Assembly (NCBI RefSeq): GCF_007860175.1
Contig: NZ_SJPX01000003.1
Span: 80,552-144,551 of the forward strand
From: Rubripirellula reticaptiva
GTDB lineage: Bacteria > Planctomycetota > Planctomycetia > Pirellulales > Pirellulaceae
Direction of reading: 5' to 3'
Length of the DNA: 64,000 nt
The position numbers and the translations under genes are program-made. Below are positions 19,884 through 30,054 of this stretch, piece after piece. Each line of letters begins with the position of its first letter. Positions within the stretch are counted from its first letter, which is position 1. The notes under the pieces were generated by a model. It was not told the origin of the DNA, did no database searches, and saw only the letters and a program-made list of their open reading frames with translations.

Positions 19884-20900
19884 ATGTCCGACTCCACGAT
19901 GACCGTTGAAGAAGAAGCTCTGGCCGTGAGTCAAATTCGCGAGAGTCGGGATCGGATCAATTCCGAACTCTCAAAAGTCATCGTCGGCCAAGAAGACGTT
20001 ATCGAACAACTGCTGATCTGCTTATTCGCTGGCGGTCACTGCTTGATCACCGGAGCACCGGGGTTGGCCAAGACGCTGTTGGTTCGCAGCGTCGCCCAGA
20101 TCTTTCACTTGAATTTCCAACGTATCCAGTTCACACCTGACCTGATGCCGACGGACATCACCGGCACCGAAATCTTGGAACAAGATGAGAATGGTCGTCG
20201 CAGTTTGGAGTTTGTGCCGGGACCGATATTCGCCAACGTCGTTCTTGCCGACGAAATCAATCGCACGCCACCGAAGACGCAGGCGGCGCTGCTGGAAGCG
20301 ATGCAGGAACACCAAGTCACCGCCGCCGGTCGCCGCTATCCGCTGGAAGAACCTTTCTTTGTGTTGGCGACGCAAAACCCGATTGAAATGGAAGGCACGT
20401 ATCCGTTGCCAGAAGCTCAGCTCGACCGCTTTCTGTTCAACGTCTTGATCGACTATTTGCCACCGGCAGATGAGCTTTCGGTTGTCTTGCAGACCACATC
20501 GACCAAGCCCGAACCAATCGAACCCTTGTTCACCGGCGCTGATGTGATGCGGTTTCACCAGTTGGTTCGCCGGGTTCCGATTGCTGACGAAGTCGCCGCT
20601 TTCGCCGTTCGTCTGGTTGGCGCGACACGCCCCAAACGCGACGGCACGCCGGACTTCATCAACCAATGGGTGTCCTGGGGTGCGGGCCTGCGAGCGGCCC
20701 AAACATTGGTGTTAGGCGGTAAAGCTCGCGCACTATTGGCCGGGCGGGCACATGTGAACATGGATGACATCGCCACGCTAGCGCATCCGGCGCTTCGGCA
20801 CCGTGTGCTGCTAAGCTACCGGGCGGAAGCCGAGGGAGTAACGATCGAGGACGTGATTGACCGACTTCTTGAAACGGTTCCCAAAACGGTGAAGCCGTGA
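19884..20900 (+). CDS. MoxR-family AAA+ ATPase
   Basis: First gene of a six-gene operon. MoxR ATPases act as chaperones that remodel or activate VWA-domain partners. Walker A is GAPGLAKT (57-64), Walker B is VVLADEINR (about 118-126), and the MoxR-typical ATQNPIEMEGTYPLPEAQLDRF follows, with the sensor and arginine-finger region. 338 residues, typical. Helix-rich C-terminal lid (GKARALLAGRAHVNMDDI). The upstream 190 bases hold no gene and presumably the promoter; I saw TTGCAA (19784) and TATATT (19810), but the 20-base spacing is poor. The stop overlaps the DUF58 start by four bases (GTGA). Confidence 0.95.
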   Translation: MSDSTMTVEEEALAVSQIRESRDRINSELSKVIVGQEDVIEQLLICLFAGGHCLITGAPGLAKTLLVRSVAQIFHLNFQRIQFTPDLMPTDITGTEILEQDENGRRSLEFVPGPIFANVVLADEINRTPPKTQAALLEAMQEHQVTAAGRRYPLEEPFFVLATQNPIEMEGTYPLPEAQLDRFLFNVLIDYLPPADELSVVLQTTSTKPEPIEPLFTGADVMRFHQLVRRVPIADEVAAFAVRLVGATRPKRDGTPDFINQWVSWGAGLRAAQTLVLGGKARALLAGRAHVNMDDIATLAHPALRHRVLLSYRAEAEGVTIEDVIDRLLETVPKTVKP

Positions 20901-21853
20901 GCACGGCTGTGCTTCCATCGGCAGATCCGTCGGCGCTGATGCGGATCAAAAGTCTGCAACTGCGCGCCAAAGCAGTCGTGGAAGGTTTCTACAATGGATT
21001 GCACCGGAGTCCGTACCACGGATATTCGGTTGAATTCAACGAGTATCGGCCATACACGGTCGGCGATGACCTCAGAGCACTGGATTGGAAACTTTTCGCT
21101 CGCAGCGATCGCTACTACATTAAGAAGTTCGAAGATGAAACGACCAGGCGGTGTTATCTGGTTGTAGACCAGAGTCGGTCGATGGCATTCGGGTCGCTTG
21201 ATTACACCAAACTGGAATACGCGCAAACTCTGGCGGCGACACTCGCCTACTACCTGTCGAACCAGCGAGATAGCGTCGGGCTGATGACGTTTGACGAGAC
21301 GATTGGCGAGTTTCTGAGTGCTCGAAACCGACCTGGCCACCTGCGCAGCATGCTGGTCGCTCTATCACGTCCTGTCGCAGGGAAGGGCACCGACATTGAC
21401 ACGCCGCTTCGTCAAATCGCAGCCTTGGTCAGTCGTCGTGGGTTGATCGTGCTGATTTCCGACATGCTATCGCCGATCGAGACGTTGCAAACCAACTTGG
21501 CCTATCTGCGATCGCGGGGCCACGAGGTGATGATCTTGCGGGTTCTCGACCCCGGCGAATTGGAACTGGGGTTGAAGTCACCGGGTATGATCGTGGACAT
21601 GGAATCCGGCAAAGAAATCTACTTGGATCCCGATGTCGCACGTACGAGCTATCGCGAAAAATTTGCCAAGCACCAAAGTCAATTGAAGACGATTTGTTCT
21701 TCGTTGGGTGTCGAAATTTTCGACATGATGACTGACGCGCCGATCGAACAAGCGTTGTTCCACGTCATCAGTGTCCAGAAGCGACGATCGGCTGGGGCAA
21801 ATCGCGCAGGAATGATTGCGGGCGGGTCGAGTGCTAGGATGGCATCGTCATGA
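20897..21853 (+). CDS. DUF58 domain protein (MoxR partner)
   Basis: The GTG start overlaps the MoxR stop. DUF58 proteins carry a degenerate VWA fold and are almost always encoded beside MoxR. The family signature RPYTVGDDLRALDWKLFARS is present near residues 51-70, and a MIDAS-like VVDQSRSMAFGS near 95 (Asp-x-Ser-x-Ser pattern present as DQSRS), so metal binding is plausible. 318 residues, with no membrane segment in this version, so it should be cytoplasmic. The stop overlaps the start of the next gene by four bases (ATGA). Confidence 0.93.
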   Translation: MSTAVLPSADPSALMRIKSLQLRAKAVVEGFYNGLHRSPYHGYSVEFNEYRPYTVGDDLRALDWKLFARSDRYYIKKFEDETTRRCYLVVDQSRSMAFGSLDYTKLEYAQTLAATLAYYLSNQRDSVGLMTFDETIGEFLSARNRPGHLRSMLVALSRPVAGKGTDIDTPLRQIAALVSRRGLIVLISDMLSPIETLQTNLAYLRSRGHEVMILRVLDPGELELGLKSPGMIVDMESGKEIYLDPDVARTSYREKFAKHQSQLKTICSSLGVEIFDMMTDAPIEQALFHVISVQKRRSAGANRAGMIAGGSSARMASS

Positions 21854-24009
21854 GTCTATTGGCACCATTCTTTTTCGCTGGCGCGTTGGCGGTCGGGTTG
21901 CCGATCCTGTTTCATTTGATACGTCGGCGGCCAAAAAGCGAGGTGCAATTCAGCTCGCTGATGTTTCTGGATCCGACGCCACCACGTTTGACGCGTCGAA
22001 GCCGATTAGATCACTTACCGCTTCTGATCATTCGGGCGCTGGCGTTGATCATGCTGGCCGCGGCTTTTGCGAGGCCGTTCTTACGCTCGGCATCGGAAAC
22101 GGAGCCCCAGCGTCCGCCAAAACGAACGGTGGTTGTGATCGACACTAGCGCTAGCATGCAGCGATCGGGGCTGTGGCAACAAGCCATCGCTAGCGCGAGT
22201 GAAGTCATCGACGAACTGCAGTCCGAAGACCGAATTGCGATCGTCGCCTTCGACCGAAAACCCACAATACTGTTGGGACTTGATCAATCGGGCCGCTTAC
22301 CGATCGAAGGCCGTAAACAAACCGCTGGTTCCATCGTTTCCGAAATCACACCTTCTTGGTTCGGTACCGACACCGCCAATGCGCTTGCCTACGCCGCCGA
22401 GATCGCGGTCGCCGATAGTGAATCGCAACTTACGATCGATCCATTGAACCCAGATTCGGCTCAAGCACCATCAATCGGCGAAACTCGCATCGTCCTAATC
22501 AGCGACATGCAGTCCGGTAGCGCAGTTGAGAGTCTGCAATCGCTGGTGTGGCCGGAACGAGTGCGTGTTGAAGTGCGCCGAGTCAAACCGGTAGACACGA
22601 CCAACGCGGCCGCTTTTGTGATCACGGGGACTCCGACCGGTGAGGAAGGTCCGTCACAATCGGATTCTACTGAGCGTAACAAGGTGCGCGTGCGGGTGAC
22701 CAATGCGAGCAACAGTACGGGCGAATCTTTTTCGCTTGACTGGTCGTCCGCGGCCCCGTCCGCTGCCCAAACGGAAACCGAACTAAGCGTCCCGGTGCAG
22801 GTTCCACCGGGGCAAACACGAATCATCACGATGGAGTCACCGGGGCCGGGCATCACGAATTTGCGGATCGCTGGTGACGTGGATGATTTTGACAACGTGC
22901 GTTACATCAGTCTTGATCCACCCAATGAACAAACGATCGTGTTCGTTGGCAACCAAGTCAACTCGAATCGTGAGCCGCGTGAACAACTGCTTTATTATCT
23001 GCAACGAGTGCCGTTGAGCGATGCGTCCAGGAACGTTTCGGTCAGAGAGTTTACGCCACAGGAATTGGCGTCTGAACCGTTTGCAACTGAACTAGTACCT
23101 GACAAGTATCCGCTGATCATCGTCGCCCGCCCGCTTGAAATTGATTCTGTGTCCCGGTTGAAGTCGTACCTTGATCGTGGCGGCCGCGTGCTGTTTGTGC
23201 TCGATGATGCAAACTCAGGATCTGATTTGGGAACGACGCTTGGCTCGTTGACCGGCGAGTCCATTTCGGTCACCGAGGCTGCCGAGCGAGATTACCACAT
23301 GTGGTCTCGGATTGACTTCGCCGACCCGATTTTTCGACCGATGTCGGATCCACAATTCAACGACTTTACAAAAGTGCGTTTTTGGGCGCACCGAAACGTA
23401 GAGGGATTTGACGAGCAGTGGAAAACGGTGACGCAGTTTGACGACGGACAAGTCGCCATTGCCCGGCGAACGATTGGTGACGGAGAATTGATGTTGGCTA
23501 CTTTCGGGTGGCAACCGTCGGCAAGCCAACTGGCACTGTCAACCAAGTTCATTCCTTTAGTTGCCGGATGGCTGGGCAACCGCGGTGACCAACTGGATCC
23601 CGCAGGCATTGATCTCGGTGACGCCTTACCGATTCCACCGACGCCAACGGCCACGATCACGACGCCAAATGGTGAAACATCATCGTATTCGTCCGCGGAT
23701 GATGCTGGCGTGGTTGATCGGCCGGGCATCTACACTTTGATCGATGGCGACGAGGTAAGACGGATCGCCGTCAACTTGCCAGAATCTGAAAGCCAAACGG
23801 ATCCAATCGGCGAAGAAGTGCTGGAACAATTTGGTGTGTTGACGGGTAAGCCAGTCAGCGAAGAACAGGCCAAAGCGACCGAGCGTCAACTGCGCGACCG
23901 CGAACTAGAAACTCGCCAAAAACTGTGGCAGTGGATGCTCGTTACGGCGCTGGCGATGATCGGGATTGAAACGTGGTGGGGTGGTCGGCTGAGCCGCCGA
24001 CAAACTTAG
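21850..24009 (+). CDS. BatA-like VWA membrane protein
   Basis: 719 residues. The N-terminal BatA segment (MSLLAPFFFAGALAVGLPIL, FHLIRRRP, about 1-30) and a second hydrophobic helix (LPLLIIRALALIMLAAAFARPF, about 55-76) place it in the inner membrane. A VWA domain follows with MIDAS motif DTSASM near 97 and a second acidic site, LISDMQSGS. The middle part is beta-rich and periplasmic. A GATase-like segment holds KSYLDRGGRVLFVLDD. A C-terminal membrane helix is at about 695-715. In known Bat operons such proteins sit downstream of MoxR and DUF58. The start codon overlaps the previous stop (ATGA), supporting coupling. Confidence 0.9.
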   Translation: MSLLAPFFFAGALAVGLPILFHLIRRRPKSEVQFSSLMFLDPTPPRLTRRSRLDHLPLLIIRALALIMLAAAFARPFLRSASETEPQRPPKRTVVVIDTSASMQRSGLWQQAIASASEVIDELQSEDRIAIVAFDRKPTILLGLDQSGRLPIEGRKQTAGSIVSEITPSWFGTDTANALAYAAEIAVADSESQLTIDPLNPDSAQAPSIGETRIVLISDMQSGSAVESLQSLVWPERVRVEVRRVKPVDTTNAAAFVITGTPTGEEGPSQSDSTERNKVRVRVTNASNSTGESFSLDWSSAAPSAAQTETELSVPVQVPPGQTRIITMESPGPGITNLRIAGDVDDFDNVRYISLDPPNEQTIVFVGNQVNSNREPREQLLYYLQRVPLSDASRNVSVREFTPQELASEPFATELVPDKYPLIIVARPLEIDSVSRLKSYLDRGGRVLFVLDDANSGSDLGTTLGSLTGESISVTEAAERDYHMWSRIDFADPIFRPMSDPQFNDFTKVRFWAHRNVEGFDEQWKTVTQFDDGQVAIARRTIGDGELMLATFGWQPSASQLALSTKFIPLVAGWLGNRGDQLDPAGIDLGDALPIPPTPTATITTPNGETSSYSSADDAGVVDRPGIYTLIDGDEVRRIAVNLPESESQTDPIGEEVLEQFGVLTGKPVSEEQAKATERQLRDRELETRQKLWQWMLVTALAMIGIETWWGGRLSRRQT

Positions 24010-24028
24010 ACGGGTTGCAGAGCAAACT

Positions 24029-27000
24029 ATGAATGATTCACTGCTGTATCGAATTCGCCCAGTCGCACGCCGGCTAAGGGTGCTGCGTTTTTGGCAACTT
24101 TGGGCCGTCTTTGCAATCATCGCAGCGTGCACCGCTTGGTGGCTAACTAGCCAAGCCGAGACAGGCCAAGTGGACGGGCGAAACGCGGCAATCACGTTGG
24201 CGTCAATCGCAGGTGTGACGGCCTTCATTGCGGCGGTGACTTGCGCGTTCCTGTACCGTGATGAACGCTGGATTGCGGCTCGGATCGAAGAACATTTCCC
24301 CTCTTTGGATCAGCGATTGTTGACGGCACTTAGCCAGCCCGACGATCAACTGGGGTTTATGCAGCAGCGCATTGTCAAAGAAGCTCGCGACCACTCACGC
24401 AGCCACCAGTGGATCGACGCTGTATCGGGAAAAACACTGTGGCTGACTCGTTTGTGGGGACTCAGTGCGACAGCCGCGCTTGCAGCATTGCTGTTGATTC
24501 TATCAGCGACCACACCACGCACTGATTCACTCGAAGCAGCCAACTTGGCAGCCATCGCTGAACCGGTTATTCAACCGGGCGATACCGAAATCGAACGAGG
24601 CACCAGCCTAGTGATCACGGCGAAATTCGCGAGCACCGTGTTCAACCAAGGCGAACTACGAATCGAAAGCGAGTCTGAACCACCGCGGACTCTGCCGATG
24701 ACGCAAAACTTGAAAGACCCAATCCTGGGTGGGTTCCTATCATCGGTTGAGATACCGATCACGTACCAAGTGGTGACCTCGCAGTGGACCAGCCGCGTTT
24801 ACAAAGTGGACGTCTTCGAGTTCCCTCAGCTTGCCCGAGCCAACGCGGACTTGGTTTTCCCAAAGTACACGCGAATGAAACCCAAGCGGATCAACGACAC
24901 GGTGCGTGTCTCGGCGGTCGCCGGCACAGAGCTGAACTGGGAACTGGTACTGAACAAACCCGTTAAATCAGCCGAACTGGTCGACGAATCGGGCGAACGA
25001 ACCACTGTCAATTTCCACGATGCCGACTCAGCGACGGGCGACGTCTCGATGGTGGTTCAAACTAGCGAGCGATTCAATTTGGAATTGGTCGACAACGAAG
25101 GACGCAAGAACAAGTATCCACCGACATTGGTGATCCGTGCGCTACCAAACCAGCCACCCAAGTTGAAGGTGAAACCCGCCAGTGACAGTGAGGTGTCACC
25201 GCTAGAAGAATTCCCGGTGTCGGTTGAAACAGTCGACGATTTCGGTATCGACGAGGTTGGGTTGGCTTATTCGCTAAGCGGAGGCAAGACTTCGGAGATC
25301 ATCCTACGGCGTGATCTTGGGCGTGGCGAGAAGACGTCCATCGAACAAATGCTTGCATTAGAGGACATGGGTGCCGAGCCGGATCAATTGTTGGCGTATC
25401 ACTTCTTCGCCAGCGATGTCGATGCAGACGGCAATCCCCGACGAACTGAAAGCGACATGTACTTTGCAGAGGTTCGGCCGTTCGATCAAATTTTCCGCCA
25501 GGGCGACCCGCCACCCGGCGGTGAGCCTTCGCCGCCAAGTCCACAAGAGGCACAGGCGGAAGAGTTAGCCGAGATCCAAAAAGAGATCATTAGTGCCACA
25601 TGGCGTGTCATTCGCGAACACCGAACCGAAAAGGCAAATGCTGGTTTTTCCGAAGCGATCGCGCTGCTGTCCGAATCACAAACCGAGGCGATGACAAAGC
25701 TGGACGAGTTAGCGGGCAAGGTCAAAGATCCCCAGTCGCAACAGTTCATTGGCGAAATTCGATCTGCGATGGCATCGGCACTTGAGATTATTGACCGTTC
25801 GGCATCAAAGTCGGATGGTCGCTTGTTAGGCGACGCTTTGCCGTTCGAACAAGAAGCCTACGGAGGCCTGCTGAAGTTACGCGAACGCGAGTTCGAGGTC
25901 TCGCGATCTCAGAAGCAGCCAAGCAAAGGGCAGGGCAGTGCCGCGCAGCAACGCAAACAAGAACAGCTCGACGATCTCGAATTAGAGCAGGACGAAAATC
26001 GTTATGAAACACAAAGCCAGGCTCAAACGGCAACCGCCGAAGAAGCTGCCGAACGCGAAGTGCGTCAAATTCTGAACCGTCTACGTGACCTTGCCCGTCG
26101 CCAGGAAGACCTGAACAAAGAACTCGCCCAATTGCAGTCCGCGTTGGAACAGGCCGAGACCGACGAAGAGCGAGAAGCGATTGAACGACAGTTGGAACGA
26201 CTTCGCGAACAGGAACAAGACCTGCTGCGCGAAACCGATGAATTGGCTGAACGGATGCAACAGCCATCCGAACAGGCGACGGATCCCGAAACGCAAGAAA
26301 AATTGCAGGAGACGCGTGCACAAGTTCAGAAGTCTGCCGAAGCGCTCGAGAAAAAGGACGTCGCCGAGGCACTCGCCTCTGGTAAACGCGCCGAGCGACA
26401 GTTTGAGGAGATGCGCGACGATTTTCGCAAAGAAGCCGCCGGACAGTTCAACGATGCCATACGTGAGATGCGGAACGAGGCACAGCAACTGGACGAGCAG
26501 CAACAAGAACTGACCGAAAAGCTCGACTCGGAAACAAGTCCGGAATCGACGATCGGGCTGCGAGATGAGGGTGCGGCGACGGACTTGGAAGAGGAACTTG
26601 AGCGACAACGAGAAGCCATCAACGAGCTGCTTGATCGGATGCAAGAAACGGTGACCGATGCCGAAGAGGCCGAACCGTTGCTCGCGCAGAAGCTTTACGA
26701 TTCGTACCGCAAGACTCGGCAGCGGGGTGTTGAACGCAAAATGGAAGCAGCGTCCGAATTGGTGCGTCGGGGTATGAATTCCGAGGCAAAGGCCGCCACC
26801 GAAAACGCAGGCGAGGACGTTTCCCAGTTGAGAGAAGACTTGGAAGAGGCCGCGGAAACGGTACTTGGTGACGAAACAAAAGCACTCGAAAGAGCTCTCG
26901 GCGAACTTGATCGTTTGGACGAAGCGCTGCGAAAAGAAATCGAAGAACAGGCTCCGCAACAGCAGCAATCAGGCGGCCAGCGAGGCGGTGAGGATGAGCC

Positions 27001-27613
27001 CAACAAAGGAGATTCTGGTGAAGGTAAACCCGGTGAAAGTGAGCCTGGTGAAAGTGAACCCGGCGGAGGAAAGTCTGGTGGTGAGCAACCCAGCCAGAGG
27101 AGTTCCAGTGAAGGATCGCCGTCTGGCACCGAACCAGGGCAGGGCGGGGCAGAGCCGAGTGGGCAGCCAGGCGAGCAACCGGCCGAGCAACCGGGTCAGG
27201 GGGGCCGTCCAGGCAGTTCCGAGCAACCCGGTGGTGCCATGCAAGGTTTCGGTGGTCAACAAGCGGCCGCGTCGCCGTTGACCGGTGACGGTTTCCGCGA
27301 GTGGTCGGATTCGCTTCGTGAAGTCGAAGAAATGGTCGACGCACCGGAGCTTCGTTCACAGGCGGCGCAAATCCGTGATCGTGCGAGAGAAATACGAACC
27401 GACTTGAAACGCAATTCGAAAGAACCTGAATGGGATATGGTGGAAGAACTGATCGCGACTCCACTGCGAGAACTTAAACGCAACGTTTCCGAAGAACTGA
27501 TGCGACGTTCAGCCGAAAAGAATGCCGACGTTCCTATCGACCGGGATCCGGTCCCAACTCAGTTTACCGACGCCGTCCGCCGCTACTATGAACGACTTGG
27601 GAGCGGACAGTGA
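24029..27613 (+). CDS. Very long coiled-coil membrane protein (DUF4175-like) in MoxR/VWA operon
   Basis: 1194 residues. Three N-terminal membrane helices (about 19-40, 53-76 and 137-160) are followed by an Ig-like beta-rich region to about residue 500 (for example DDFGIDEVGLAYSLSGGK). A coiled coil of about 300 residues very rich in Glu, Gln, Arg and Ala comes next (about 620-980). Then comes a low-complexity block of Gly, Glu, Pro, Ser and Gln with short repeats such as GESEPGESEPGG (about 990-1075), and a final helical domain. The layout resembles DUF4175-type proteins found beside BatA genes; I assign this by architecture, not by motif. It starts 19 bases after the previous stop and overlaps the next start by four bases. 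It probably spans the periplasm as a scaffold. Confidence 0.85.
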   Translation: MNDSLLYRIRPVARRLRVLRFWQLWAVFAIIAACTAWWLTSQAETGQVDGRNAAITLASIAGVTAFIAAVTCAFLYRDERWIAARIEEHFPSLDQRLLTALSQPDDQLGFMQQRIVKEARDHSRSHQWIDAVSGKTLWLTRLWGLSATAALAALLLILSATTPRTDSLEAANLAAIAEPVIQPGDTEIERGTSLVITAKFASTVFNQGELRIESESEPPRTLPMTQNLKDPILGGFLSSVEIPITYQVVTSQWTSRVYKVDVFEFPQLARANADLVFPKYTRMKPKRINDTVRVSAVAGTELNWELVLNKPVKSAELVDESGERTTVNFHDADSATGDVSMVVQTSERFNLELVDNEGRKNKYPPTLVIRALPNQPPKLKVKPASDSEVSPLEEFPVSVETVDDFGIDEVGLAYSLSGGKTSEIILRRDLGRGEKTSIEQMLALEDMGAEPDQLLAYHFFASDVDADGNPRRTESDMYFAEVRPFDQIFRQGDPPPGGEPSPPSPQEAQAEELAEIQKEIISATWRVIREHRTEKANAGFSEAIALLSESQTEAMTKLDELAGKVKDPQSQQFIGEIRSAMASALEIIDRSASKSDGRLLGDALPFEQEAYGGLLKLREREFEVSRSQKQPSKGQGSAAQQRKQEQLDDLELEQDENRYETQSQAQTATAEEAAEREVRQILNRLRDLARRQEDLNKELAQLQSALEQAETDEEREAIERQLERLREQEQDLLRETDELAERMQQPSEQATDPETQEKLQETRAQVQKSAEALEKKDVAEALASGKRAERQFEEMRDDFRKEAAGQFNDAIREMRNEAQQLDEQQQELTEKLDSETSPESTIGLRDEGAATDLEEELERQREAINELLDRMQETVTDAEEAEPLLAQKLYDSYRKTRQRGVERKMEAASELVRRGMNSEAKAATENAGEDVSQLREDLEEAAETVLGDETKALERALGELDRLDEALRKEIEEQAPQQQQSGGQRGGEDEPNKGDSGEGKPGESEPGESEPGGGKSGGEQPSQRSSSEGSPSGTEPGQGGAEPSGQPGEQPAEQPGQGGRPGSSEQPGGAMQGFGGQQAAASPLTGDGFREWSDSLREVEEMVDAPELRSQAAQIRDRAREIRTDLKRNSKEPEWDMVEELIATPLRELKRNVSEELMRRSAEKNADVPIDRDPVPTQFTDAVRRYYERLGSGQ

Positions 27614-30054
27614 ACCTATCAGATCTTGTATGGGGCCAACCCGAATGGGCTTGGCCTGCGGCCTTGATCGCTGCCGTGTTGTCGGTGTTGGTGGTGATCA
27701 ATTACGTCCGAAGCGATGCGGCAGTCTTGATTCGATTAGCATCAGTAACCCTGAAGCTCACCGCGATCGCCGTGGTGGCAATTTGTTTGGTCGAACCGAT
27801 GCGACGCGGAACTCGTCCGTTGCCGCGAGCGAACCTATTGCCGATCCTGGTCGATTCGAGTCAGAGCATGCAGCTAAAGTCGCAAGACGCAGCAACAAGT
27901 CGGTTCGAAGACGCGACCGCGTCATTATCGGACGATGCAAGCTGGCTGACGCGACTGTCACAAGCGTTTGATGTTCGTCGCTATCGTTTCGACGAACGAC
28001 TCGAGAATGTCGACGCCTATTCCGAAGTCAAAGCCGACGGAAACGCTTCGTCGCTGGCCGGTGCGTTGCAATCTTTGGATCAACGGTTTGAAGGCCGGCC
28101 GATTGGTGGCGTCCTGCTATTCAGCGACGGAAACTTGACCGATACCGGAATGCCAGAGGGTCAATCTTGGTCGGACCTCGGTTTTCCGGTGTATCCCGTT
28201 GTATCGGATCAAGACAACTCGCTAAAAGACATCCGGATCGTCAACATCAGCGTTCGCCAAACGGACTTTGAATCGGCACCCACCACCGTGATCGTCTCGG
28301 TTGACTCGGTCGGACTTACAAAACAGAAAGTCGTGGTTCAAATCGCACAGGTTGACGGCAAGACGATCCAGGAACAAACCACGGACTTAAACGCGGGCGA
28401 TGCTGCCGAAGTATCGTTTCGATTTCGTCCGGAAACCAGCGGTGTGAATTTCTTGACGGTCTCGGTCTTTACAGAATCGGACCGTGGCAATGTTGCATCC
28501 GACAAACTAATCAGTGCGGTTTCGAATCAGGGCGAAGCGACGCTGGTGAATAACCGCCGGGTCGTCGCGGTGAACCGCGACGCCGGCCCCTACCGCGTCT
28601 TGTATGTTGCGGGCCGACCAAACTGGGAATTCAAGTTCCTCCGTCGCGCCCTGGACACGGACGCCGAAGTTCAACTGGTTGGCTTGATGCGTATCGCGAA
28701 CAAAGAAGCAAAATTCAGTTTTCGTGATCGTAGCGTCAGCGATACAAATCCGCTGTTCGCCGGCCTCGGCAAGGACGAAGAAGAGATTGCATCCCAGTAT
28801 GACGAGCCTGTCATTCTTCGATTTGGCGTTAAGGAATCCGAAGAACTTAGCGATGGTTTTCCGGAAACGGATGAAGAACTTTTTGCCTATCACGCAGTGA
28901 TTTTGGACGACATCGAAACGGAGTTCTTCACACAGGATCAACTGCTTCGACTGCGGCGATTCGTCAGCTCGCGGGGTGGGGGACTGCTGATGCTAGGAGG
29001 ACAAGAATCCTTTGCCAGTAAATCGTTCGGCGACAGTCCGCTGGGTGAACTTTCACCGGTCTACGCACCGAGGACAGCAGCGATGAAGCCAATTATCGGA
29101 CGATACGGACTGACACGCGAAGGACTACTACAGCCCTGGGCGAGACTTCGTGACACCGAGCAGGCTGAAAATGATCGTGTCCAAAAGATGCCGCCGTTCC
29201 TAACCGTCAATACGGTCGGCGATGTCAAACCGGGTGCATCGAACCTCGCGACGATCGGGGTGACGCAGAACCAAGAAAGCTCGCCCCTTGCAACTGCGAT
29301 GGCCGTGCAAAGGTTTGGTAAGGGTCGAACCGCGGCGATTCCGATCGGCGATCTTTGGCGATGGTCGATGCGGCGAAACAGCCAAGAGAACTCTCAAACC
29401 CAGGACTCGCTCAACCGCGATGACCGCGATGACCGCGATGACCGCGATGACCGCGATGATCCGGGCCAAGCATGGCGACAAACGATTCACTGGCTGGTTG
29501 GTGAGGTGCCCAAGCGAGTGGAGCTGCGAATCGAACCAAGCATCGACACAAGTGGTCCCGTGACACTGTTAGTTTCGGTTCGGGACGAGGCCTTTCTGCC
29601 GCTCGATAACGCCACAGTGGAGCTCGAGATCACTCCCGTCGGCGGCGAAGCGATCAAGTTGACCGCCGACGCCGACCGAACTGCCGCCGGGGTCTATCGC
29701 GCATCGTATTGGCCTCGTGATCCAGGTGGTCTTTTAGCGGTTGCCACCGTACACGCGGCCGATGGCAGCGAAGTCGGAATGGACACATCCGGATGGACCT
29801 CGCAACGGGGCGCGGCTGAGTTTGCGGACTTGCGACTCAATCGCAAACTTCTCTTACAAATTGCCGAACAGACAGGCGGCCAGCTTATCGATCAAGACTC
29901 GCTGGACAAGTTTGCCGACGACCTGCCGAACCGCAAAATCCCTGTAACCGAGACCTGGGTTTATCCGCTGTGGCACCGATCGTGGGTGTTGATGGTCGTG
30001 ATTGGATGCCTGTGTGGCGAGTGGGGATTACGACGATGGAAGGGGCTAGCGTGA
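27610..30054 (+). CDS. Membrane protein with degenerate VWA and glutamine-amidotransferase-like domains
   Basis: 814 residues. The GTG start overlaps the previous stop (GTGA). Two N-terminal membrane helices (about 13-33 and 40-61) are followed by a VWA-like domain with DSSQSM near 83 and LLFSDGN as second site. A beta-rich region comes next, then a class I glutamine-amidotransferase-like fold (YRVLYVAGRPNWEFKFLRRA, RRFVSSRGGGLLMLGG) in which the catalytic Cys appears absent, as is usual in this group. Five Arg-Asp-Asp repeats lie near residue 603. A C-terminal membrane helix (SWVLMVVIGCLCGEW) ends the protein. The likely role is as a periplasm-exposed partner of the MoxR/DUF58 module. Confidence 0.87.
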   Translation: MNLSDLVWGQPEWAWPAALIAAVLSVLVVINYVRSDAAVLIRLASVTLKLTAIAVVAICLVEPMRRGTRPLPRANLLPILVDSSQSMQLKSQDAATSRFEDATASLSDDASWLTRLSQAFDVRRYRFDERLENVDAYSEVKADGNASSLAGALQSLDQRFEGRPIGGVLLFSDGNLTDTGMPEGQSWSDLGFPVYPVVSDQDNSLKDIRIVNISVRQTDFESAPTTVIVSVDSVGLTKQKVVVQIAQVDGKTIQEQTTDLNAGDAAEVSFRFRPETSGVNFLTVSVFTESDRGNVASDKLISAVSNQGEATLVNNRRVVAVNRDAGPYRVLYVAGRPNWEFKFLRRALDTDAEVQLVGLMRIANKEAKFSFRDRSVSDTNPLFAGLGKDEEEIASQYDEPVILRFGVKESEELSDGFPETDEELFAYHAVILDDIETEFFTQDQLLRLRRFVSSRGGGLLMLGGQESFASKSFGDSPLGELSPVYAPRTAAMKPIIGRYGLTREGLLQPWARLRDTEQAENDRVQKMPPFLTVNTVGDVKPGASNLATIGVTQNQESSPLATAMAVQRFGKGRTAAIPIGDLWRWSMRRNSQENSQTQDSLNRDDRDDRDDRDDRDDPGQAWRQTIHWLVGEVPKRVELRIEPSIDTSGPVTLLVSVRDEAFLPLDNATVELEITPVGGEAIKLTADADRTAAGVYRASYWPRDPGGLLAVATVHAADGSEVGMDTSGWTSQRGAAEFADLRLNRKLLLQIAEQTGGQLIDQDSLDKFADDLPNRKIPVTETWVYPLWHRSWVLMVVIGCLCGEWGLRRWKGLA
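29415..29459 (+). repeat. Five perfect copies of a 9-base tandem repeat (coding)
   Basis: The unit CCGCGATGA is repeated five times without mismatch and codes for Arg-Asp-Asp repeats in the VWA-like membrane protein. Because the unit is a multiple of three, copy-number change would lengthen or shorten a charged linker without breaking the frame. Confidence 0.95.

Noticed and set aside
26619-27464. Minus-strand open frame of about 280 codons opposite the coiled-coil gene
   Set aside because: Composition is dominated by Arg, His, Pro and Leu, mirroring the Glu/Gln codons of the true gene.
29200-29490. Ala-Val-Ile repeat protein on the minus strand
   Set aside because: It is the complement of the Arg-Asp-Asp repeat in the real gene.
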